23,011 nt of DNA from Candidatus Magasanikiibacteriota bacterium (lineage in GTDB: Bacteria > Patescibacteriota > Patescibacteriia > Magasanikbacterales > GWA2-37-8): NCBI GenBank assembly GCA_903858555.1, contig CAIOJG010000081.1, forward strand, positions 1-23,011. The letters run 5' to 3'. Under the pieces are notes generated by a model, which was not told the DNA's origin, did not search any database, and worked only from the letters and a program-made list of their open reading frames with translations. The translations under genes were made by a program, and so were the position numbers. This document shows, piece after piece, positions 16,955-22,172 of the stretch. Numbering within the stretch: position 1 is the stretch's first letter; every line of letters begins with the position of its first letter.

Positions 16955-17001
16955 AGCCTTCTTTTTGCTTTATTTAAGCTAAATAAAGCAGAAAAAAGGC
17001 T
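16955..17001 (+). repeat. 21-bp inverted repeat in the DGR target leader
   Basis: Left arm 16955-16975 and right arm 16981-17001 are complementary except at two positions, around the 5-nt loop AAGCT. The outer ends are AGCCTT and AAGGCT. No T-run follows on either strand, so it is not a standard terminator; it would form a very stable 5'-UTR stem about 30 nt from the RNA start. Confidence 0.8.
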
Positions 17002-17022
17002 GGGAGTAGTCTCAGTCTGTTC

Positions 17023-17067
17023 GTGGTAAACCCTAACCTGACAAGTGTTCAGGCAAAGGTAAACCAC
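17023..17067 (+). promoter_or_regulatory. Structured second half of the target leader with GGTAAACC repeats
   Basis: GGTAAACC occurs at 17025-17032 and again at 17058-17065, flanking a CCTGA/TCAGG stem (17037-17041, 17049-17053). GTGGT (17023-17027) can pair with ACCAC (17063-17067) as an outer stem. The reverse complement, GGTTTACC, occurs in the TR RNA leader at 17898-17905. A regulatory role is inference. Confidence 0.4.
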
Positions 17068-17087
17068 ATTGGTGCAGGAGGTGGGTG

Positions 17088-17672
17088 ATGAACGCACAGT
17101 TCACATCCGGTCAGAAAATCCAGGTCGGGAAGATCGCGATGGACGCGCTCGTTTCCTTGACCCCCAACAAAGAGGACGCCCAACGTCTTCTGACGGACCG
17201 AAGGCTCGCACCGCGTCTCAAGGCGCTGTTCACCGAGCTGTTGGTCCAACAACCCCCGTGCCTCGTCTACGCCGGCGACCTCATTCCCCAAGGGTGGGAA
17301 GTCGCGGTCATCGACGGCGTGGTACAGGACATCGCGCCCAAGGCGGATCTGGATGTGTCCAAGGTGGATTTCAAGTCGTTCCTTCAGGGCGACGAGAGCT
17401 ACACCAGCGGCAACGAGATGCGCAAGCGTGCGGTCAAACTCAAGGGTAACCTGGGTTTGAGTGACGCCAAGCGTTTCCTCGAGCAGCAGGACAAGATTCC
17501 CAAGGAGTTCCGCGGCAAGAAGTACATCGTCTTCGCCGGCACGGTTTTGCGCGATTCGGGCGGCGATTTCCGCGTGGCCTACTTGCGCTGGCGCGGCGAC
17601 CGCTGGGTGCTGCGCTTCGATTGGCTGGACGACGGCTGGGACGGCAACGGCCTCGTCGCGTGCAGCGAGTAA
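17088..17672 (+). CDS. DGR target protein with C-terminal variable region (cassette C)
   Basis: 194 aa. ATG 17088 was chosen because of AGGAGGT at 17076-17082; the adjoining in-frame GTG at 17085 is too close to that SD. The N-terminal 60 residues are helical (MNAQFTSGQKIQVGKIAMDA...), followed by GDLIPQGWEVAVIDGVVQDIAP and then the C-terminal 41 residues encoded by the variable repeat (VLRDSGGDFRVAYLRW, then GDRWVLRFDWLDDGWDGNG and LVACSE). The W-x-L-x-F-x-W-L-D-x2-W-x-G pattern is like the variable domains of C-type-lectin-fold DGR targets, placed as usual at the extreme C-terminus. There is no signal peptide or membrane anchor, so export is not evident. It is GC-rich like cassettes A, B and D. 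It is presumably a binding protein whose surface residues are diversified; the ligand is unknown. Confidence 0.93.
   Translation: MNAQFTSGQKIQVGKIAMDALVSLTPNKEDAQRLLTDRRLAPRLKALFTELLVQQPPCLVYAGDLIPQGWEVAVIDGVVQDIAPKADLDVSKVDFKSFLQGDESYTSGNEMRKRAVKLKGNLGLSDAKRFLEQQDKIPKEFRGKKYIVFAGTVLRDSGGDFRVAYLRWRGDRWVLRFDWLDDGWDGNGLVACSE
17544..17666 (+). repeat. DGR variable repeat (VR)
   Basis: It aligns without gaps to 18029-18151 (constant offset 485). There are sixteen differences and all fall on TR adenines (13 A->G, 3 A->C); no other base differs. The last 16 bases, CCTCGTCGCGTGCAGC, are identical in both copies and are the likely initiation-of-mutagenic-homing end. The VR stops one codon before the target stop codon. 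The first position, 17544, is at the homology edge and could be outside the repeat. Confidence 0.97.
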
Positions 17673-17694
17673 GAAACTTTGGTCACTCGGATAC

Positions 17695-17712
17695 TTGGCA
17701 CTTCGGTGTCGG
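17695..17712 (+). repeat. TTCG-loop hairpin downstream of VR
   Basis: TTGGCAC (17695-17701) and GTGTCGG (17706-17712) enclose the tetraloop TTCG, with three G-T pairs in RNA. A 5-bp CGAGT/ACTCG pair (17666-17670, 17685-17689) lies closer to the VR. A hairpin or cruciform just downstream of VR is needed for efficient homing in the Bordetella phage DGR; this one is a candidate equivalent. Confidence 0.4.
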
Positions 17713-17733
17713 TTTCCGGTCCTTGGTTTCTGG

Positions 17734-17782
17734 GACCCTCGTTCGGAGTTCACTTGAAAAAGTGGATGTCCGAGCGAGGGTC
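17734..17782 (+). terminator. Hairpin terminator of the DGR target gene
   Basis: GACCCTCG and CGGA on the left pair with TCCG and CGAGGGTC on the right; an inner CACTT/AAGTG stem closes a GAAA loop. A short T-rich tract (TTGTCATTTGT) follows and also carries the -35 of the TR promoter. It shares ATGTCCGAG with the cassette B terminator. Confidence 0.65.
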
Positions 17783-17812
17783 TTGTCATTTGTATAAAAT
17801 ATTTAGTATAAT
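17783..17812 (+). promoter_or_regulatory. Promoter of the DGR template RNA
   Basis: TTGTCA (17783-17788), 18-bp spacer, perfect TATAAT (17807-17812). Expected start is near 17819. It would transcribe the TR independently of the target gene. Confidence 0.65.
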
Positions 17813-18028
17813 AAATTCAGATTTTACAGACACTGTCCCGATTAAAATTTGGACGTGTAAAATTCGCAACTTCATACTTCGGAATATGGTCGGCTAAGGT
17901 TTACCGTAGCGTAAGTATGAAATGAAAAATGAAGATACTCGGTGCGGTGCGTTAGGGAGATCACGTCTTCAAATACTATTCAATCCCGAGAGAATTCAAG
18001 GGATGGTGTCACAGAAGACGCGCTGCAT

Positions 18029-18151
18029 ATTTTGCGCGATTCGGACGGCAATTTCCACGTGGCCTACTTGAACTGGAACGGCGACCGCTGGGTGCTGAAC
18101 TTCAATTGGCTGGACAACAACTGGAACGGCAACGACCTCGTCGCGTGCAGC
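18029..18151 (+). repeat. DGR template repeat (TR)
   Basis: The invariant partner of the VR at 17544-17666. Read in the target frame it carries nine Asn codons, mostly AAC, at the positions that vary. Eight of the nine differ in the VR (Asn to Arg, Asp or Gly), plus His->Arg and two Asp->Gly. The TR ends in TAG where the VR continues GAG TAA. It is non-coding in context: the frame around it has no SD and lies in the template RNA. Confidence 0.97.
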
Positions 18152-18163
18152 TAGTCTCTTCTT

Positions 18164-18196
18164 GCTCCTGCTTTAATTGGCGGGAGCTTCTTTTTT
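18164..18196 (+). terminator. Terminator of the template RNA, overlapping avd 3' end
   Basis: GCTCCTGC (18164-18171) and GCGGGAGC (18180-18187) form an 8-bp stem with one G-T pair around TTTAATTG, followed by TTCTTTTTT. It works only in the plus direction. Its right half is also the last codons of avd on the minus strand. Confidence 0.8.
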
Positions 18197-18511
18197 AAAC
18201 AGTTGTAACCATTTACCGGTCATTTTTCCCACAGCCGAAAGTTTTTGGGATAACTGTCCGTATTTATTTGCGGTTAGTCCTTTGGCCTCCCACAACAGAG
18301 TGACAAAAAATTTTAAGTTATCCAACTTTTTACTTAATTCTTCCAGAATATTTAATTTGTCTTCTCGTCTGGCATATTTGGCGGTAAAAGTAATTTCCAA
18401 CAATTCCACAAATAAATTATCTATTTTTACTCCCAAAGTGTAGCGCGTCAGGCGCGGCAAATTGGGTAAAAAACTATGCCACAACAAATAACTTTCTTTC
18501 AACAGTTGCAA
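18173..18511 (-). CDS. avd: DGR accessory variability determinant (Avd), four-helix bundle
   Basis: 112 aa if started at TTG 18511. The sequence is a typical Avd: LPRLTRYTLGVKIDNLFVELLEI, then KYARREDKLNILEELSKKLDNLKFF, then a third and fourth helix ending AVGKMTGKWLQLFKKE. Avd is a basic, pentameric helical protein that binds the DGR RT and template RNA and is required for cDNA synthesis. The family motif seems to begin upstream of the TTG: the frame continues as KTSAEIPIL before it and stays open to 18593, but with no ATG. An ATG at 18579 would join this frame only if the G9 tract (18536-18544) had 7 or 10 G's. The gene is antisense to the template RNA and divergent from the RT gene, an unusual order. 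Confidence 0.88.
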   Translation of the reverse strand: MQLLKESYLLWHSFLPNLPRLTRYTLGVKIDNLFVELLEITFTAKYARREDKLNILEELSKKLDNLKFFVTLLWEAKGLTANKYGQLSQKLSAVGKMTGKWLQLFKKEAPAN

Positions 18512-18535
18512 AATGGGGATTTCAGCGGAAGTCTT

Positions 18536-18544
18536 GGGGGGGGG
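18536..18544. repeat. G9 homopolymer at the avd/RT head-to-head start
   Basis: Nine consecutive G's lie in the overlap of the 5' ends of avd and RT. With 8 G's an ATG at 18513 would be in frame with RT; with 7 or 10, an ATG at 18579 (minus) would be in frame with avd. It is either a sequencing or assembly length error or a slippage-prone switch. Confidence 0.6.
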
Positions 18545-18546
18545 CT

Positions 18547-19560
18547 TTGAAGATTCGTCGTCGGGAAAATCTGGTTCATACTTATGGTGATATTATTTCA
18601 TTAGAAAATTTATGTTTGGCGTGGGAAGAATTTATCATCGGCAAAAAAAGAAAAGCGGATGTGATAAAATTCGGCGGAAACTTAATGGATAATATTGTAG
18701 AGCTTCACAGTGATTTGGTCAACCGCGCTTATTGTCATGGTGGTTATAAAAGTTTTTATATTACCGACCCGAAGCGGCGCCATATTCATAAGGCCAGCGT
18801 GCGTGATCGGTTGCTTCATCACGCGGTTTATCGGGTTTTATATCCGTTTTTCGATAAAACTTTTATTGCCGATTCTTATTCTTGTCGGGATGAAAAAGGT
18901 GTTCACAAGGCACTCGATCGTTTTAAACAAATAGCGCGTAAAGTAAGTAAAAATAATTCCCGCACTTGCTGGGTATTAAAATGTGACATTAAAAAGTTTT
19001 TTGCCAGCATTGATCACGAAATTTTGTTGTCTATTTTACGGGAGTGTATAGCGGATAAAAATATTATTTGGCTATTGCAAAATATTATCGAAAGTTTTTA
19101 TACGGAAAATAAAATCGGAGTTGGGTTGCCTCTGGGCAATCTTACCTCACAGCTTTTTAGCAATGTTTATATGAATAGGTTTGATCAGTGGGTAAAGCAC
19201 GCATTAAAGGCCAAACATTATGTACGATACGCCGATGATTTTGTATTTATATCCGAGGATAAAGATTATTTAAAAAATATTATTCCGCAAATACAAGAAT
19301 TTTTACAAACAAATTTAAAACTGTCTTTGCATCCGGATAAATTATTTTTAAAAACGGTCGCGTCCGGTATGGATTTTTTAGGTTGGGTGCATTTTGCCAA
19401 TTATCCGGTATTGCGGACAAAAACAAAACAGAGGATTTTTAATAGTGTGCGAAAATCAATTAGTGAAGAAAGTTTACAGTCATATTTGGGTGTACTTCAG
19501 CACGGAAATGCTGTAAAGATCAAAGCTCAAATAGATATAGAGCATTGGCTTTATCAATAG
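18547..19560 (+). CDS. DGR reverse transcriptase
   Basis: 337 aa from TTG 18547. It copies the template RNA into adenine-mutagenised cDNA. Motifs: N-terminal ISLENLCLAWEEF and DPKRRHIHKASVRDRLLHHAVYRVLYPFFD typical of DGR/Patescibacteria RTs; catalytic Asp147 in LKCDIKKFFASID; motif 4 GLPLGNLTSQLFSNVYMN with the SQ at 201-202 that is characteristic of DGR RTs; the YADD active site at 228-231; and GMDFLGWVHF. There is no maturase or endonuclease domain, so it is not a group II intron RT. Composition is AT-rich like the host, unlike the target and TR. The TTG start matches family N-termini, but a different G-tract length would allow ATG at 18513. Confidence 0.95.
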   Translation: MKIRRRENLVHTYGDIISLENLCLAWEEFIIGKKRKADVIKFGGNLMDNIVELHSDLVNRAYCHGGYKSFYITDPKRRHIHKASVRDRLLHHAVYRVLYPFFDKTFIADSYSCRDEKGVHKALDRFKQIARKVSKNNSRTCWVLKCDIKKFFASIDHEILLSILRECIADKNIIWLLQNIIESFYTENKIGVGLPLGNLTSQLFSNVYMNRFDQWVKHALKAKHYVRYADDFVFISEDKDYLKNIIPQIQEFLQTNLKLSLHPDKLFLKTVASGMDFLGWVHFANYPVLRTKTKQRIFNSVRKSISEESLQSYLGVLQHGNAVKIKAQIDIEHWLYQ

Positions 19561-19577
19561 TTTACAAAATTTAAACC

Positions 19578-19606
19578 TTGCCTTTTTTGTTTATATTTGT
19601 TAAGAT
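19578..19606 (+). promoter_or_regulatory. Promoter of asnS
   Basis: TTGCCT (19578-19583), 17-bp spacer, TAAGAT (19601-19606), with the start codon at 19630 and no SD. It allows expression separate from the DGR genes. Confidence 0.45.
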
Positions 19607-19629
19607 TCACCTACTTTTAATGAAAAAAT

Positions 19630-20922
19630 ATGTATATTCTCATCAAAGATTTGGCGCAGCATGTGGGGGAAGAAGTAACTATCAAAGGCTGGCTCTACAA
19701 CAAACGCAGCAGTGGCCCGATTTCCTTTTTGGAATTACGCGATGGTTTTGGGTTTGTGCAGGGCGTGGCCGTGCAAAAAGGTTTATCCGCCGAGGTGTGG
19801 CAGGCTTGCGAAGAGGTTACTCAAGAATCATCTATTGAGGTAACTGGTGAAGTAACCAAACATCCTAAAAAAGAAAATGTGTTTGAGTTGCAAATAAAAG
19901 ATTTTAAGATTTTGCAAAAGGCAATAGATTATCCAATCGCGCATAAAGAACATGGTCCGGATTTTTTGATGGATAACCGTCATTTGTGGTTGCGCTCCAA
20001 ACGTCAGTGGGCGATAATGCGTGTGCGTGATGCGATCATTATGGCTATCAACGAATATTTGCATCAACAAAATTTTATCAAAACCGATTCTCCGGTTTTC
20101 ACTCCAAATGCTTGTGAGGGTACAACCACACTTTTTGCGGTGCCATATTTTGATCTCGGCGAAGCTTTTCTTTCTCAGTCTGGTCAGCTCTATATCGAGG
20201 CGGCGATTGCTTCGGTGGGACGCTGCTATGATTTTGGTCCGGTATTTCGTGCGGAAAAAAGTAAGACTAAACGTCACCTCACTGAATTTTGGATGATGGA
20301 TGCCGAAGCGGCTTTTGTGGAACATGAAGAAAATTTGAAAATTCAAGAAGGTTTGGTGCGTCATATTGTGCGTTATTGTTTGGAGCATTGCAAAGAAGAG
20401 TTGACTATCCTAGAACGCAACATGGAAAATCTGAAAAAAGCGGACGCGCCATTTACTCGCTACACTTATGATCAAGCAATTGTAAAATTGAATGAGATGG
20501 GTAGCGATATTAAATATGGTGAAGATTTAGGAAATGATGACGAAGGACTTTTGACCAAAGATTCGGAAGTGCCGGTGTTTATCGAAAAATGGCCAAAGAG
20601 TATCAAGCCATTTTATATGAAACGCTCGGTCGAAAACCCAGATTTGGTTTATAATGATGATTTAATTGCGACCGAAGGCGGTGGTGAATTGATTGGCGGT
20701 AGTCAGCGTGAAGATGATATTGAGTTGCTCAATGTTCGTATCAAAGCGGAAGGGCTTAATGAAGCGGACTACGCTTGGTATTCTGATCTACGAAAATATG
20801 GCAGTGTGCCACATTCTGGATTTGGTATCGGGTTGGAGCGCGCGGTGCGTTGGATTACCGGTGTAGAGCATATTCGCGAATGTATACTTTTCCCACGTAC
20901 GATTAGCCGTTTGAAACCATAA
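19630..20922 (+). CDS. asnS: Asparaginyl-tRNA synthetase
   Basis: 430 aa, full length. It charges tRNA-Asn with asparagine. The N-terminal OB-fold anticodon-binding domain (about 1-100) starts LIKDLAQHVGEEVTIKGWLY. The class IIb catalytic core follows with motif 1 near FIKTDSPVFTPNACEGTTTLF, SQSGQLYIEAA, motif 2 FGPVFRAEKSKTKRHLTEFWMMDAEAAF, and motif 3 GFGIGLERAVRWITG. The combination SQSGQLY plus FWMM-x-AE favours AsnRS over AspRS. It sits between the DGR and a bidirectional terminator at 20937. Confidence 0.93.
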   Translation: MYILIKDLAQHVGEEVTIKGWLYNKRSSGPISFLELRDGFGFVQGVAVQKGLSAEVWQACEEVTQESSIEVTGEVTKHPKKENVFELQIKDFKILQKAIDYPIAHKEHGPDFLMDNRHLWLRSKRQWAIMRVRDAIIMAINEYLHQQNFIKTDSPVFTPNACEGTTTLFAVPYFDLGEAFLSQSGQLYIEAAIASVGRCYDFGPVFRAEKSKTKRHLTEFWMMDAEAAFVEHEENLKIQEGLVRHIVRYCLEHCKEELTILERNMENLKKADAPFTRYTYDQAIVKLNEMGSDIKYGEDLGNDDEGLLTKDSEVPVFIEKWPKSIKPFYMKRSVENPDLVYNDDLIATEGGGELIGGSQREDDIELLNVRIKAEGLNEADYAWYSDLRKYGSVPHSGFGIGLERAVRWITGVEHIRECILFPRTISRLKP

Positions 20923-20936
20923 AATTTTACAAAAAA

Positions 20937-20966
20937 ATCACTCGATAATATCGGGTGATTTTTAAT
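20937..20966. terminator. Bidirectional terminator between asnS and the minus-strand cassette
   Basis: ATCACTCGAT and ATCGGGTGAT pair (one G-T) around AAT. On plus it is followed by TTTTTAATTT and on minus by seven T's, so it serves both convergent units. Confidence 0.85.
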
Positions 20967-20977
20967 TTATAAGGGGA

Positions 20978-21057
20978 GGAGAATGGGTAGCCATTCTCCG
21001 TCTGTTGCCTCCTTGTTGGTTGTTGATACAACGTCAGATTTTCTACCGTAATCTGAC
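20978..21057 (-). repeat. Two hairpins in the 3' region of cassette D
   Basis: GGAGAATGG/CCATTCTCC (20978-20986 and 20991-20999, loop GTAG) and GTCAGATT/AATCTGAC (21033-21040 and 21050-21057) both lie between the cassette D stop and the terminator. No gene is seen in 20923-21069. Confidence 0.6.
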
Positions 21058-21069
21058 AAGCCCATGAAC

Positions 21070-21441
21070 TTAGTCCAATTCCGTGATTGGCACCAGCGCC
21101 AGCGTGTGGGTGTCGAACTCAGCACGGCAGGTCTCTTGATACCTCAGGTCGGTCTTTTTCCAGACAATCAGCATGTACCGCTTGTCGTGCTGGGAGTAGA
21201 GGATGACTTCCCCCACTTCTTTACTGCACTCGAAGAAGCGCTTGCTTTCTGTGCCGTCCTTGGTCCAGATTTTGCCGCCCGAACAGTAGACAGACGCGGT
21301 TGAGATTCGTTCCCGAGTTTCACCTCGGAGTCTAATCACTTCCAACTTGGTCTCTGCCGCAGCAAAGAGTATTTCCAGCTCGTCGGCGTCTTTGGCGTGA
21401 GTAGCCAATTCAATAGCCGATTCGTATTTGCGTGAGTCCAT
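21070..21441 (-). CDS. 123-aa GC-rich protein of unknown function (cassette D)
   Basis: ATG 21441 was chosen because AAAAAGG lies at SD distance; the in-frame GTG at 21468 has none. The protein starts MDSRKYESAIELATHAKDADELEIL, a helical N-terminal half, then beta-like sequence with ASVYCSGGKIWTKDGTESKRFFEC and VGEVILYSQHDKRYMLIVWKK, ending ALVPITELD. There is no signal peptide or transmembrane helix, and the family is unrecognised. It is GC-richer than the flanking endonuclease and asnS genes. It has its own consensus promoter (21588), a stable leader hairpin and 3' hairpins, the same plan as the genes at 5580, 12368 and 17088. Confidence 0.72.
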   Translation of the reverse strand: MDSRKYESAIELATHAKDADELEILFAAAETKLEVIRLRGETRERISTASVYCSGGKIWTKDGTESKRFFECSKEVGEVILYSQHDKRYMLIVWKKTDLRYQETCRAEFDTHTLALVPITELD

Positions 21442-21505
21442 TTGTGCCTTTTTGTTCGTTTTGCCCACGAACGACGGGGTTGAATTGTTGAATTAGTAAA
21501 GTACG

Positions 21506-21541
21506 GGCCGATTGTATACTTTTCTAAATATACAATCGGCC
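21506..21541 (-). repeat. 13-bp perfect inverted repeat in the leader of cassette D
   Basis: GGCCGATTGTATA (21506-21518) and TATACAATCGGCC (21529-21541) flank a 10-nt loop. It begins about 12 nt after the predicted transcription start on minus and has no T-run, so it is a 5'-UTR stem or an operator rather than a terminator. Confidence 0.8.
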
Positions 21542-21559
21542 GACACATTACAATAGATA

Positions 21560-21588
21560 ATACTAGTCTTTGTACTGATTTTTGTCAA
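21560..21588 (-). promoter_or_regulatory. Promoter of GC-rich cassette D
   Basis: Read on minus: TTGACA (21588-21583, continuing AAA), 17-bp spacer, TAGTAT (21565-21560). It starts 8 bases after the stop of the upstream endonuclease gene. The leader to 21441 is about 112 nt. Confidence 0.7.
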
Positions 21589-21596
21589 TGTCGTCG

Positions 21597-22169
21597 CTAT
21601 TCTTTTTTTAATGAAATCATCTTGATAAATTCATTAGTTTTTTTAGATATCCTAATAGTATATTTATCCGCACTTTTAGTTTTTATCTTATACAAATTAG
21701 CTTCAAAATTTAAACTTTTAATTATATTCATTACATCTTTGACTAAGTTTGGAATAATAGTCACAAAATTTACCATTTTATAGTCTCTGTCAAAATATGC
21801 AGACCCGTCGGTTTCTATTAAACCGCGCAGACACTCAATGGAAAATTTTTTATTATCCAATATCCATTTTGGTATATGAACTTTTTGTTGGTGTTTTGGT
21901 CCACCCTTAGCTTTCCAGCCGAGCAATTTTTCCCATTGATTTGAATAGCAACTAATATCACAACAATTTTGTTTTCTGACCACTACCGAAACTTTGTTGT
22001 CTGGCATTATTTCTTGGATAGTTTTGAAAATCTTTTCTCTTAATTTGGGATACTTATTATCACAAGTAATTCTCAGGCGCACGGCCCGATTATTAGGATT
22101 AGAAAGATTACCATCGCCGATAGCGAGGCCTATTAAATAAGCTAATTTACTCCCCCTAGTTTGAAGCAT
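21597..22169 (-). CDS. LAGLIDADG-type homing endonuclease, free-standing
   Basis: 190 aa from ATG 22169; a longer frame to 22229 would only translate tRNA-Leu. Two LAGLIDADG-like helices are visible, LAYLIGLAIGDGNLS near residue 10 and CLRGLIETDGSAYFD near residue 120, each ending in the acidic metal ligand (GDG, TDG). The double motif in a single chain is the monomeric type that cuts long asymmetric sites. It starts three bases after the encoded CCA of tRNA-Leu and is probably transcribed with it. It is AT-rich. It may be an active selfish gene settled downstream of a tRNA, or a relic of an intron. A WhiA-like or other LAGLIDADG regulatory protein is a less likely alternative. Confidence 0.8.
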   Translation of the reverse strand: MLQTRGSKLAYLIGLAIGDGNLSNPNNRAVRLRITCDNKYPKLREKIFKTIQEIMPDNKVSVVVRKQNCCDISCYSNQWEKLLGWKAKGGPKHQQKVHIPKWILDNKKFSIECLRGLIETDGSAYFDRDYKMVNFVTIIPNLVKDVMNIIKSLNFEANLYKIKTKSADKYTIRISKKTNEFIKMISLKKE

Positions 22170-22172
22170 AAT

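Larger units (their letters stand above)
17819..18196 (+). ncRNA. DGR template RNA (predicted)
   Basis: A predicted transcript of about 375 nt runs from the 17783 promoter to the hairpin plus T-run at 18164-18196. The 5' portion has a long-range stem, TTCATACTT (17871-17879) with AAGTATGAA (17913-17921), enclosing a GCTA-a-GG / CC-g-TAGC hairpin (17893-17910). The TR occupies 18029-18151 near the 3' end. In the best-studied DGR the RNA extends about 140 nt beyond TR and priming occurs there. Here only some 45 nt follow before the terminator, unless readthrough continues antisense into avd. Ends are predicted, not observed. Confidence 0.55.

Noticed and set aside
17049..17789. 246-codon minus-strand frame opposite the DGR target
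   Set aside because: Antisense shadow of a GC-rich gene; it crosses the target SD and terminator, and the VR frame is on plus.
17942..18154. 70-codon plus-strand frame containing the TR as a protein gene
   Set aside because: No SD, starts at GTG within the structured RNA leader, and the region is explained as the DGR template RNA.
18177..18443. 88-codon plus-strand frame
   Set aside because: Antisense of avd, whose minus-strand protein has clear family motifs.
18547..19560. Group II intron maturase or retron RT
   Set aside because: No maturase or HNH domain, no intron domain V structure or msr/msd-like RNA; TR/VR pair and Avd identify a DGR.
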